Shown here one piece after another: positions 22,928-35,060 of a stretch of 64,000 nucleotides of DNA (positions are counted from its first letter, which is position 1; every line of letters begins with the position of its first letter). The DNA comes from Cryptomeria japonica (taxonomy: Eukaryota; Streptophyta; Pinopsida; Cupressales; Cupressaceae), in assembly GCF_030272615.1 (NCBI RefSeq), contig NC_081406.1, positions 482,329,900 to 482,393,899 of the forward strand, written 5' to 3'. Below the pieces are notes generated by a model. That model was not told the origin of the DNA. It searched no databases and was given only the letters and a program-made list of their open reading frames with translations. The translations under genes were made by a program, and so were the position numbers.

Positions 22928-25075
22928 ATGGTTGAAACCCGCCTTCAAAAATCTAGGAGAATAGCTAAAGAAGCTCAAGAATCCGTAAACATGAGTTCTT
23001 ATGAGTATGACAATGATTTATTTTTCAATCCTGAGCACACTACATTACCAAACATGAATGTTTATAGACATAATCCAAATGTGGAAAGCACAAACACTAT
23101 AAACAACAATGCTACACACAATGACAATGTGGATAACTCTTCAATACTATCAGCAGACATAGAAGAATCCATAATGAATCCTCATTTCAATAGATTGGTT
23201 GAAGAGATAATGAGGAGAGATCGTCAGTACTTTTTACACATGATGGCACAAAGTGGAGCTAAAATACCGCATGATTTTGACTTATCTCAACTTATAGAAA
23301 GTTGACCCTCACAACAAACTCAACCCAACATGGATCAAAGGAGACCAAATAGTGGGGGAAATAGAGGACCGAATAATATGATGCCTGAGTCACCATCAAT
23401 TTTGCTTCAAAAGCCAGCAATCCCACATTCACAAGCTCAAACATATGATACTTACACTCAAAGACCATCATGGAGGCCTTATGCTCAAACACATGCTCAA
23501 GGTATGGATCAATCAAAACAAGTGGATACTCAAGGACATCCTCAAAATTTTGACACAAGGAGACCTCATGTCAAAATTGGGGGCAACACAATGGAAAATG
23601 AAAGGCCTATTGAATATGGTATATATGCACAAAATAGATATGGGGTCCCTCAACATGAAGTTATGCCAAGTGCTCCATACATGTCGCAACAATATAGACC
23701 TCCATATGGACATGTCTACGATCAGTATCATCCATACATGCAACAAGCTCCTCCTCAAATGGGCATTTCAAACATGGGGTATGCTACAAGAAATCAATCT
23801 CCTCCCAAGAATAATTTGGAGCAACAAATTAGGGATCTACAAAAGAAAATGGAGGACATGAGTACATCAAAACCTACATACACTATGAGAGATATATGTC
23901 CTTATCCCTTTGATAAGAGTATTCCAATGCCTCCGTTTCCTGCACACTTTGTGACACCAAAATTTGACAAATATAGAGGGAGAGGAGACCCCAAGGCACA
24001 TATAAGACAATTCTTCACAGCTTGCATTGAGGTAGCGGCAGAAGAAACATACTTGATGAGGTTGTTCCCACAGAGCTTAGGCGATCAAGCTATGGAATGG
24101 TTTTCTCAATTACCTCCTGGTATTAAGTCATGGGGCGACTTGGCAGAGGCATTCATTCAGCATTTCTCTTACAACATTGAAACAGATGTCTCAGTTACTA
24201 CCCTGTGCAATACTAAACAAAAGGAAGGAGAATCTTTCGCAACATTTTTACAAAGATGGAGAAACTTAGCTAGCAGATGCTCTTGCGAAATCCCGCAGAA
24301 ACAAATGGTGGAAATGTTCACACAAAATGTTAACAAGGCTATAGGCTATGATCTCAGAAAAGCTTGTTTGTCTACATTCAAGGATGTTATTGAAAAGGGC
24401 CTAGCAACAGAAAAAGTCTTAATTGAACAAGGAGTTATCAAACTATTCAAAGAAAACAAAGAGGACTTTAAAGGAAAGGACAAACCAAAATTTTGGAACA
24501 AGAACAAGAACACAGTTAATGATGGTGTTGTTGATGCCAACACAGTGAGACCCAAGTTTGTTTTTTCTGGATCAAGTCCTACCAACAATCAAGTGAACAA
24601 TCAAACAACTTCTAAACCACGAATGAAGTACACTCCATTGGGAGAACCACTTGAATCAGTATTCAAAAAGCTTGTGGCAAACAAAGTGATCACAGTTCCA
24701 GATTTTCCTCCATATGAACCAAAGGTCAAACCAAATTGGTGGAATGATGATGAGTATTGTGAGTTTCATAAGAGCAAGGGTCATAAGACAAGTAATTGCC
24801 ATCGATTGAAAAACATTGTGCAAGATCTCATTGATAGAGGAGATATTGAGATTGAGGGACATTCATCTAACCAAGAACATGAGATGTTTAAGGAACCATT
24901 CCCAAAACATGACAAAGAAAAGGTAAAGTCACAGATGATCAAGCCAATTACACTAGAGCACCTTACAATTATGATTCTACTATCAATCACATCTCGATGG
25001 ACAATCATATCTCTACTGTTACTATCAAGAACAAAAATCCTGAGAATCCTTCTCAGAGACCCAAGATTGTCCTAA
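22928..25075 (+). pseudogene. gag: Element C gag
   Basis: Begins MVETRLQKSRRIAKEAQES at 22928. One TGA at 23303-23305 interrupts an otherwise continuous frame of about 715 codons; it fits a CGA codon change. The Gag core (retrotrans_gag type) lies around residues 330-470: FDKYRGRGDPKAHIRQFF, QAMEWFSQLPPG, FATFLQRWRNLASRC. It packages RNA into virus-like particles. A single variant zinc knuckle, YCEFHKSKGHKTSNCHRL, lies near the C-terminus. The region before the core is rich in Q, P, Y and M. The frame ends at 25073-25075 by running past the point (about 24945) where the pol frame takes over, one base back. Confidence 0.92.
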
Positions 25076-28000
25076 AGGGTGTTGGCTCTTCGTCTGAATC
25101 TACCTCTGAATGTCATGTTACAACTCGTCGAGGTAAAATCACGTTGCCAGGTGCCTCCACTAAAAATACCAATCCTTCATCAATCAAACCTGAGTATGAC
25201 CTTGTAGAACAATTAGGGAAGACACCTGCGCTCATCTCCATTCTTGAGCTCTTACGTATATCCCCTGCACATAAAGCCATCCTTGACAAAATCTTGAGAG
25301 ACATTGCTGTCCCTACTGATCTGAACCTGGACCAGTTTCAAGCCATGGTGGGATACCTATCCGTTCCACACTCCCTCACATTCACAGAAGCCGATGATGC
25401 CTCCATAAGTCAGCCACATAATGCACCTTTACACATTGAAGCCTTCATACATAAACATCGAATAAAGCGAGTCTTAATAGATGGAGGAGCAGGTCTAAAT
25501 ATTTGTACATTGAGCACCATCAGACAATTGGGATATTCTGACAAAGCTGTGAATTCTACAAACCAAATCACCATCAAGGCTTATGATGATGAAGAGCGTT
25601 CATCCAAGGGCACAGTTACCTTACCACTAAGAATCGGGCCAGTCACAAAGGATGTGGTTTGTCAAGTCCTAGATCTAGATCTCACATATAACATATTGCT
25701 AGGACGTCCTTGGATTCATGAAATGAGGGCAGTCCCATCAACATATCATCAATGCATTAAGTTTCCTCATAATGGAGTCGAGGTAACAGTCAATGGTGAT
25801 CCAAATCCGTTCATATATTGCAATAACTTGAGATCACATACTGAGACTATAATTCCCAGTAATCGTGAGGCTACTCCTTCTTCGGCATACATTGATCCTG
25901 AGTCATTAAAACCCTCGACATCCAAACAAGGTGAACTTAGAGGCAAGTTTCAAGACAAAGGCATGGGAGAATACACTTTGAATCAGACAATGTTTTTACG
26001 ACAAGTCATGAGCTCTCCAAAAGAATATGGGAGGCCACATCCTAACAAGCAAATCTCCATCATGATACTCAAATGGGATCCTACCATCTTTCAAAGGTGG
26101 GGCGAACTAGAAGAAGAAAATTTATACAAAATCCTCTATAGAGACATTGAAGAGGACACGCAAGATCAAATTATTATACCCTGTGAGAACTATGGCAAAG
26201 GCTTCAAAATTCTGCAAAGATTTGGGTATGATGGAAAAAGCCCTCTCGGGTTACGCAAAGAAGGTGTCATGGAGCCCTTACAACCTGAGCTAACTACAAG
26301 AAGGGAACGCTCAAAGGGACTTGGTTTTCTAACTTCTAAGAAACACAATAAAAGAACAAAAGAGGCACGGCGAATCAAAGTTGCCGAAGTTCAACAAGAG
26401 GATTATTATTCCACAGATTCTAATGAGTGGGAATGGGGTTCAGACAAATCCTCCAGTGACTATGAGCTCACCGAGACATTCAGAGAGCCAGATGAACCTA
26501 CAGAGGAGGAGGAATTTTACAAAAAGTTCAGAGTTGGTCAAGAACCAACCCATAAGGATCCCGCACAGTCTTCGTTTCAAGGTCCTAGGTTGAAATCGCA
26601 TAGGATGAGGACACCTGTCCCAGAAGGCGCTACTAGTGATGACAAATTGGATTCACTCACGATCGAAACTGATGAGGAGAGTGCCATCGATGACCTCGAC
26701 GATTGCCTTGACATACCTGAATATAACCACATCTTCACTCTTTGTCCAGCAAACTCTGAAAACACTAATGACCTTCCCCTTGTTCATCCCCAACTCATTG
26801 ACTGGGATCATGAAGGACCAGCACAATTTGATACATTTCAAAATGACGAAGCTATTGTCGACTATCTTGGCATTCGAGATGATCTTCCCCTTGGAGACCA
26901 CAAAGCAGGATACACCATAGAACTCAACAACATGGCATACTTCGGTGAGGGTGTCGGGCCTTCTAGTCGCAAAATTGTGAAAATAAGAACAAAACAAGGG
27001 TCTTATGGCGAAAACCACACTGTGGCGCTATCTGACTCCAAAAAAGTAAAAAGAAAGGACGTATCTGAGGGTGAAAACCTCTCTGAGGCACCCGAAGATG
27101 GAAGGCTCGACATTCTCCCAGCGTCATATGAGGAAAAGTCATCCATGCTGATAGAGGAAACTATAAAGACAAACATTGGTACGGAAAAAGTTCCACACAA
27201 CATATTCTTAGCTCAATCTTTGACAGAGTCCGAAAAGGAAAAATTCATAAGCTTCTTTAAGGAACGACAAATCAACTTTGCATGGTCATATGCTGATATG
27301 CCTGGATTGGATCCGGATTTGGTGATGCATCATTTGACAGTCAAACCGGGGGCAAAGCCAGTAAAGAAGAAATTAAGGAAAATGCACCCACAAGTGGCAT
27401 TACTAGTCAAAGCAGAGCTGGAGAAATTATTGGATGTCGGATTCATACGCCCAATTGATTATCCCGAATGGATTTCCAATTTAGTACCTGTCAGCAAACC
27501 AGATCGCAGTATCCGAATATGTATAGACTTCAGAGATATCAACAAAGCTTGTCCGAAAGATGACTTCCCATTACCAAACATTGACTTGATCATTGATCTC
27601 ATAGTAGGTCATGAAATGCTATCTTTAATGGACGGATTTTCTGGATATAATCAAATCAGGATTGCGCTTGAAGATCAACATAAAACATCATTCACTTGTC
27701 CATGGGGAACCTTCTGTTGGAATGTCATGCCTTTTGGGTTGAAAAATGCAGGCGCTACTTATCAAAGAGCGATGACCACTATTTTTCATGATCTCATGCA
27801 CATAACAGTGGAAGATTATGTTGATGATCTCTTGGGAAAATCAATAGATAGAGATACACACTTGGACATACTTTCAGTTGTCTTTGATCGGCTGGAAAAA
27901 TACAAAGTAAGATTAAATCCAAAGAAATGTGTCTTTGGAGTAACCTCAGGGAAGCTCCTAGGATTCATTGTGTCTAAAAGAGGAATCGAGGCCGATCCAA

Positions 28001-30438
28001 CAAAAGTCAAGGCTATCTTGGACATGCCGCCACCGAGGAACATCAGTCAACTTTGATCTTTACAAGGGAGACTCCAATCCATACGAAGATTCATAGCACA
28101 ACTTGCAGATAAGTGTAACCCTTTCCAGCACCTGCTACGCAAAAACATCAAGTTCAAATGGGATGAGAACTGTCAACAGGCTTTTCAGGCGCTCAAAGAT
28201 TATCTTTTGAACCCACCAGTTTTGATGCCACCAATTCCAGATCAACCTTTGTTACTCTACATATCAGCTACTCCAACGGCACTGGGGGCACTCTTAGCAC
28301 AACAAATACTTGACGGCAAGGAAAAAGCAGTATACTATATCAGTTGCACACTGGTGGGATATGAGCTAAATTACACACCAATCGAGCGTGCCTGTCTCAC
28401 TGTGGTCTTTACTTCACTAAAATTACGTCATTATATGCTCACTCACAAGACTAAGTTGATTGCCAAAATTGATCCACTAAAATATCTTCTCAACAAAGCT
28501 ACACTTACTGGGCGGCTGGCCAAGTGGGTAATGATTCTGAGTGAATTTGACATCGAGTACGTAGACAGAAAAGCAATAAAAGGACAAGCAATTGCAGATC
28601 AATTGGCAGATGCTCCCATGATAGATGATGTTCCTCTACAGTCAGAATTTCCAGATGAAGCAATTTTAACAATATCACATGTGAAGCCATGGCAACTATA
28701 CTTTGATGGCTCATACACACAGCATGGAGCAGGAGCGAGTATACTCTTTATAACTCCTCAAGGTGATTCTATACCAAAATCATACCGCTTATCATTTCCT
28801 TGCACCAACAATATAGCGGAATATGAGGCATTAACAACTGGATTAAGAATTGCAGTTCAGTGGAAGATCCAGGAACTTCATGTTTTTGGGGATTCTCAAC
28901 TTGTCATCCATCAAGCAACTGATGATTACCAAACAAAAGATGAAAAACTAATGCCTTACAAACAACTGGTAGATGATTTGAAACAGCACTTCACAAAGAT
29001 AGATTTTGAGCAGATACCAAGAGAACAAAATCGTGTTGCAGATGTCATGGCTACGATTGCTTCGCTCATTGATCTACCACAAAATGAGACCTGCTATGAG
29101 TTCCTGGTAGATAATCTGTTGATTCCTTCATACGAGATCACTCCTACTGAAATGATATGTGTTGTTGGTCCTGAATCCCAGTTATATGGTTCCATATTCA
29201 CATACCTTCGTGACAATATCTTACCTCCTGATCTATCGAACAATCAACGCCGCACTTTCATTCGCCAATCCTCTCGATACGTCATTCTAGCTGATATCCT
29301 ATACCGACGAGGTCTAGATGGCACCCTTCTTAGATGTTTAGAGAGCGACGAAGCTCAGATTGCGTTACGAGAAGTGCATGAAGGGATATGTGGTCCGCAT
29401 ACTAGTGGTCCTACCTTGGCCAAGAAACTCATCAGGACTGGATATTACTGGCCTACTATGAAAAAAGACTCATATTAGTTTGTCAAGAAGTGTAAGCAGT
29501 GTCAAATTCATGGAGACCTCATACATGCACCAGCACAAGAACTACAACCACTTGCATCTCCTTGGCCCTTTTGTCAGTGGGGACTCGATCTCATAGGCAA
29601 GATTCACCCTCCTTCTTCCAATGGTCATAAATTCATTATCACAGCCACAGAGTATTTCACAAAGTGGATTGAAGCCGTGCCTCTCACACAAGTTACTGGG
29701 AAACAAATCGCTACCTTCATTTTGAACTACATCATTTGCCAATATGGTATTCCTAAGTCCATTATTACTGATAACGGGCGTCCCTTCAAAAATCAGGATG
29801 TTCATGAACTCTGTGACCGCTTCCATATTTCCCATCATTTCTCCACACCATATTACCCCCAAGGTAATGGCCAAGCTGAGGCGTCTAACAAAACAATTCT
29901 CAAAATCCTTAAAAAGACAGTCGACGATGCTGGCCGTAACTGGCATATCCAACTCAATCCTGCACTTTGGGCCTACCGTACAAGTGTCCGCACACCTACA
30001 GGAGCTACACCCTACTCACTTGTCTACGGCGCTGAAGCCATCTTGCCTATTGAGGTCGAGTTACCTTCTCTACGGGTCTCCTTGAGAAACATAATCCACG
30101 ATGAAGATTACAAGGTCTCTCGCTTACAAGAACTAGAACTGTTGGAGGAACGAAGACACACTGCTTTTAATCATCTCAAGGCTTACCAACAAAGAATGAG
30201 TCGCAGCTACAATCACAAAGTTAAGCCTCACACATTTGAAGTAGGTGACTTAGTCCTTAGAGAGAACCCCAAGAATCAGCAAGACAGAGATAAGAAGGGC
30301 AAGTTCGAACCAAACTGGCTTGGTCCTTACATCATCACAGCGGTATATGGATCTGGGGCATATCAGCTCTCAACTACAGAAGGTGAACCTTTGGAGGATC
30401 CTATCAATAGCATGCACCTTCGCCGGTTCTACACATAG
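24997..30438 (+). pseudogene. pol: Element C pol: protease, G-patch, reverse transcriptase, RNase H, archaeal-type RNase H, integrase
   Basis: Frame -1 relative to gag; similarity starts upstream of the ATG at 24997 (YTRAPYNYDSTINHIS from about 24945). Protease: VLIDGGAGLNICTL and ILLGRPWIHEM (25470-25720). G-patch near 26190-26290: NYGKGFKILQRFGYDG, LGLRKEGVMEPL. Reverse transcriptase: SIRICIDFRDINKACPKDDF, FSGYNQIRIA, VEDYVDDLL (27360-28050). A TGA at 28054 is followed by RNase H 1 (LLLYISATPTALGALLAQ) and RNase H 2 (LYFDGSYTQHGAGAS, NIAEYEAL, FGDSQLVI, RVADVMA at 28690-29050). A TAG at 29476 lies in the integrase zinc finger (CKQC). The integrase core has LDLIGKI, TDNGRPF and GQAEASNK (D-35-E). 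The stop is at 30436-30438. Both internal stops fit C-to-T changes. Confidence 0.95.
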
Positions 30439-32143
30439 CTCATCGGAATATCCTAATTCAAAAATACAAAAAAATCAAAAAAAAATTCAAAAATACAAAA
30501 AAAAATTATAAAACAAAAAAATCGTTACTTGGTGAAAACCTGGCAAACAGGCGCCTTGTGACACAAAAAAATTGAAAAATCGAAAAAAGTAAAGAGAAAT
30601 AATTTTGTCCAACGGTGAAAACCACTTCGGTGGCACCCTGGGCAAGTACCATGGTGAAAACTGGGTCACCAGCGCCATGCGTAGAGACATTGCTCCTCCC
30701 TCCTTCAGGATTCACTTTCATCCTTTCACTTCGCACACACTCACAACCTATTCATCCATAATAAAATTACCCAGTCCCATCATGGCTTGTTATTGATCTA
30801 CCCAAGATTGGTTAGCCATTCATAATAAATCTCCCTTTTCACATCCCTTTCCATAATAAATCCGATCCTATCTGTGGCTAAGGCAAAATCCTACATCTAG
30901 TGATGGGTGTGGAACTGAGAACATCACATGTTTCGAGGAGTACAGTTTCTTCCAGCTTCCTTCAAGTCTATCCGTGCACAATCCGCAATAAAGCAACATT
31001 TGCATCACAGATCTGCAATAAAGTTTCATCTTCTCCGCAATAAAGTATCGGTTTCATGGATTCAATCAGTTTTAGATGAGACACAGCAGCAACAATGGGC
31101 TTCAACAAATCAAATCTTTCAACAGACTCAGACAACATATGGTTCAGTGCTATCTATCCTTTTTGTGAAAGTGAACATTGTGACCACAATCAAATAAGAC
31201 TTATAAAAGTGACAAGAGACACTAAACTTGAGGACTACAGTGGATGTTGGTGTCGAGTCTTGGTTTTCTTTTGATTTCATCTTTTTTTTTGGTGACATGT
31301 CTTTTAGCTTTTCCGGGATGTCTTTGACTAGAAAGGCGAGGATGGGGTATCGTCACCTATTTGTATTTTCTGTCTGTGGATTATCTCTTAGTAATGCTAT
31401 GACTTGTCCAAGGATATGAGGACACTGTGAGTCTAGTGTGAACTGGGGCATTCCTTGTTTGTGACTGTCTTATCTCCATGCAAATAGGTACAATGACTTT
31501 CTGGGTCGAACATATGAGTCGATTGTCATAACCTATTCTGCCATAATAAAGCTCAATGATGATAACGCACAAGAAGCTCTTTCACTTTCATATCTTCTGT
31601 CTTCCATCCCCCTTTCTTGATTGACTTCCATTGTCCTTCTCGAGTCCGCATAGCCCGCTATCACATGACTGAGTATAATGACACACCAAAAACATTTGCA
31701 TTTCATGTAGCTGCACCTACATTACCACATATAAGCATTTCATACATACATATAGACATCACAACTGCATCACATCCTGCATACAACACATGTTAGCACA
31801 TCTCACATTTTCATTATGTAAATAATCATTAGCATTATCATATTCATTTGCATTACATACATTTACATTTGCATCATGCATCACATATACAACATAAAAG
31901 AACAAAAATATATTGCATTGCATCATATAAGCATCCATATCATAAAACATGTATCACATAAGAACATTTCATCACATAAGGTACACATGCATATAGCTGC
32001 CGCAAAAATGGATCATCTCTCATATATAATCAAAAGTATCATGATACAATGATGTCAAAAGAATCATATGGCTACAAAATCACCCGCAGGTGTCTACAAT
32101 ACAAAAATGGTACATATACTGATACAAGGGGAGCCCTCTATGG
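30439..32143 (+). other. Spacer of element C between integrase and the antisense gene
   Basis: Starts with A-rich sequence (30450-30600), then GGTGAAAACC-type repeats (about 30531, 30614, 30651) and several CCGCAATAAAGC or CATAATAAA motifs (30757-31050). 31680-31990 is low-complexity, rich in CAT and ACAT. Short ORFs (30928-31197, 31228-31419) show no domain. It probably serves as the 3' untranslated part of both convergent transcripts; no terminator is identified. Confidence 0.6.
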
Positions 32144-34981
32144 CTATGATGAACTCCCTCCCTCAGGGCCGCCTGGCCTCGACGGACGCTGAGCTGTAGA
32201 TGGACCTGCTCCAAGATCACCCTGCCTGTCTGGTGGTGGTGGAGGACCCATGACCCCACCACTAGATGCCTGCCTCCTACGACTCCCTCCCGTAGCCGTC
32301 GCTGTACGCGATGGTCTATGGAAGCTCCTCGCTCGCTGATCCGCTGGCACTGCACCATATTACAGGTCCCTCCAATAACCTATCTCCTCTCTGGCTCGTA
32401 GCACATATGCGTAGCCTGCCCTTGCGTCCTCTGCCACCTGCCTCCCTGCCCTCAGAGTTGTCTCGGCCTCAGTATATCGCTGGATGGCCTGGTCCCTCTC
32501 TCGCTCTGTATCTCGGAGCCTGATCCTGAGGCGATCCCTCTCCCGCTCCAACTCCTGGATCTCATCTGCCTGGCCCTGGCAGATCTCTCTCAGCTCTAGC
32601 AGCTCATCCTCCTCAGGATCTCCACCCTCAGCCTCTGCCTGTGGCTCCTCCTCTGCAGGTGCCTGCACTTGTGCCTCCCCCTGTACCTGTCTAGGTGCCT
32701 GAACTGGTGCCTATCTCTGTACATGCCGGGGAACCTGTACCTGTGCCTGTACTGGCACTTGTCGCTGCACCTCTCGCTGCACCTGTCCCTGCCTCTGTCC
32801 CTGTGCTGCTGGTACCTACAGGGGCAATCCACCTCGACCCCTCACCACCTGGGCTGCTCCCTCCTGTCCTCCCTTCCTCTGAGGTGCCACCCGCCTCTCC
32901 CCCACTACTCCCCTCCGCCTCTGTCGGCCCCTCCCTCCATCCCCTCCACCATCATCATCATCATCCCTTCCAACCTCTCCCTCCAGCAGCTCTCCAGGAT
33001 CTGTCAACCTCAGAAATGGATGCTCTGCCCAATACGCAGCATACTCTGCGTCCATCCCTGCATCCTCCACCTCTAGCCACATATCCCAAGGTAGTGGCAT
33101 CATCTCTGTCATCTGTGTCATGGCCTGATCATACGATAACAGTGGTCCGAACTGAGCCTGATCCCTGACTGTGTGGGCATACATGCCCGAGCCTCACGGC
33201 ATCCTCTGGATCCTACCGAACTGTCTCCCAACCCTGTCAACCAGCTACCTCTCCAGTATGTAGGGCGTACACCCAATCAGATACCTGCTCCTGAATGTAC
33301 AGGACAGCTCCACGGCATCGTCCTCCCACTCCTCGCACCCCAGGTACGACCTCCAGATGACTGTGTCAATGTCATCTATAACCCACCTCCAGTGCTCTAG
33401 CCAGCCAATCCGAGGCTGTGACGTAATCATATCATACAAATGTACAAAACTCCGTCCATGTCCTCTGCCCCTGAAATGAATGGGTCGTGTGATAGGAAGG
33501 TGCTCATATGCCCACACCTGTAACAGAGTCACTCCGCAACCCAGTCCTACTGATCCGTGATAGACAAACTGATGCAGCTCATAATATAAGTGTGTCAGGA
33601 CACATGGCCCCCATGCATATCTGGTGTGCTCAGTCACCAGTATCTCCAGTGCTCCTCCCCAGCCCACTGCCAATCCCCGTGTAGCCCTGTCTGGACACAA
33701 GAAACCACTGATGGCTCCTCCAATAACAGCTGGTAACGCTAAACCTGTCGCGGTCATGGTATCCCATGCCACGTGACCTGCTCTCATCTCCAACCCGGGA
33801 TCCTGGAATATCCGTCTCAGAGCCTCCCTGTCTCCATCTCAATCATATGGAATCAGCTCTCCATCGATCGGTATGTGCAGTATCCTATAGACATCCTCGA
33901 GCGTCACTGTCATCTCCCCCATAGGTAAGTGAAACGTGCAAGTCTCGGAGTGCCATCTCTCTGCCAGTGCAGTTAGCAAACCCATGTTTGCCCGAAACTT
34001 GGGCACATATAGCACATGTCTGAGGCCCATCTCCTCAATAGCAATCCTGTCCTGAATCAACAACTCTGGTCGCAATCTCTGTGTAGACAGGAATCTCTCC
34101 CGTGACTCCAGCATAGGCAGATACTCCTGCAGTCAACCAATCAATCATGTCAGTTATCGTGGCATTCACTGTTTATCACAAAATGCTACTTGCTATCTAA
34201 ATGCATTTGGTTATCTATCCTAAGTAACACTCCCTGTTCATCACAAAGTGTTGCTATCTATCCTAGTAGTGCTCCCTGTTCATCACAAAGTACTACGTGT
34301 GTGACATTCCCTGTTCATCACAAAGTGTTACTCACATTCGCACTCCCTGTTCATCACAAAGTGCTGCCTATCTTGGTGCTCCTTGTTCATCACAAAGTGC
34401 CTTGATCTATCCTAGTCTTCCTAGAGGACCTGCTTGAGTGTATCCTCTCAGCAGCTTATCAAATCGACAGCGTATGTTCATCACAGAACTGCCGATTTGA
34501 CCTAAAAGACCAAAACCATGCATTTTTGACACACAAACGCGCTTTAAACTCATAAACGCGCTTATAGACTGCACAAACACGCTTCTGCAACACAGACGCG
34601 CTTTCTGAACACATATGTGCCTAAATACTTCATAAACGCGGCCAGGGAACATAGACGCCCCTAAAGAGCACAAACGTGTCTGGAATTTGCAAACGCGCCC
34701 GCATTCATCACAAACGCGGTCCCAGGCATAGACGCGCCTGGACCAGACACAGACGCGCCCGTTGGACACAGACGCGCCTGGCACTGACACAGACGCGGTT
34801 CTACGTTTTTGCATTTTTTCACTACCCTATTTCTAGCGCATTTATTGCTACCTATTGAGCATTAATGACAAAAATTGAAATGCGTGAAGGCACAAGGAGG
34901 TTTTCGGGTACTTACCGGCTCTCCTGCATCTGCTGGTCGCTGAAATCGGCGAACGCGGTCGAATCTATGAACGAAGGCCAT
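32144..34981 (-). pseudogene. Antisense plant mobile domain (MAIN/MAIL-like) gene carried by element C, two exons
   Basis: Exon 1 (34981-34916) runs from an ATG for 22 codons and ends CCG/GTAAGT. Exon 2 (34126-32144) starts after CTGCAG and continues in the same phase. Plant mobile domain motifs: GLRHVLYVPKFRANMGLL, ERWHSETCTFHLPMGEMTV, LEDVYRILHIPIDGELI, RYAWGPCVLTHLYYELHQF, LLQVWAYEHLPITRP. Then come an acidic/basic linker, a Q-rich stretch (QVQ, QVP), a coiled coil (QELERERDRLRIRLRDTER) and a PPPPP C-terminus. PMD proteins are known in plant gene silencing and meristem function and in transposons. Exon 2 has six in-frame stops (33839, 33245, near 33197, 32816, near 32714, 32360), most fitting C-to-T change, so this copy is dead. 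The role inside the element is unknown. Confidence 0.88.
34127..34915 (-). other. Predicted intron of the antisense PMD gene
   Basis: 789 bases with a strong donor (G/GTAAGT at 34915) and acceptor (TTGACTGCAG ending 34127), and a CTGAC branch-like motif about 25 bases upstream of the acceptor. Splicing keeps the frame (phase 0). Inside are about 13 variants of the CGCGTCTGTG family on the minus strand (34540-34800), and five or six direct repeats of the plus-strand motif TGTTCATCACAAAGTG (34231-34400). Confidence 0.75.
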
Positions 34982-35060
34982 CGCTGCTGCTCTTTTCTCG
35001 CTCTACACTATGATCTCGTAAGGGTGTAGATGACAATGAGGATGTCTTTTGCTCATGGTC

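Noticed and set aside
27816-28043. Minus-strand ORFs inside element C pol
   Set aside because: Shadows of the conserved reverse transcriptase frame.
32669-33168. Plus-strand Pro/Ser/Leu-rich ORFs (135 and 157 codons)
   Set aside because: Mirror images of the Q-rich linker and domain end of the antisense plant mobile domain gene; repetitive codons give open frames on the other strand.
34407-34814. 135-codon minus-strand ORF rich in Val, Cys and Arg
   Set aside because: It translates the CGCGTCTGTG repeat block inside the predicted intron; periodic repeats without stops, no domain.
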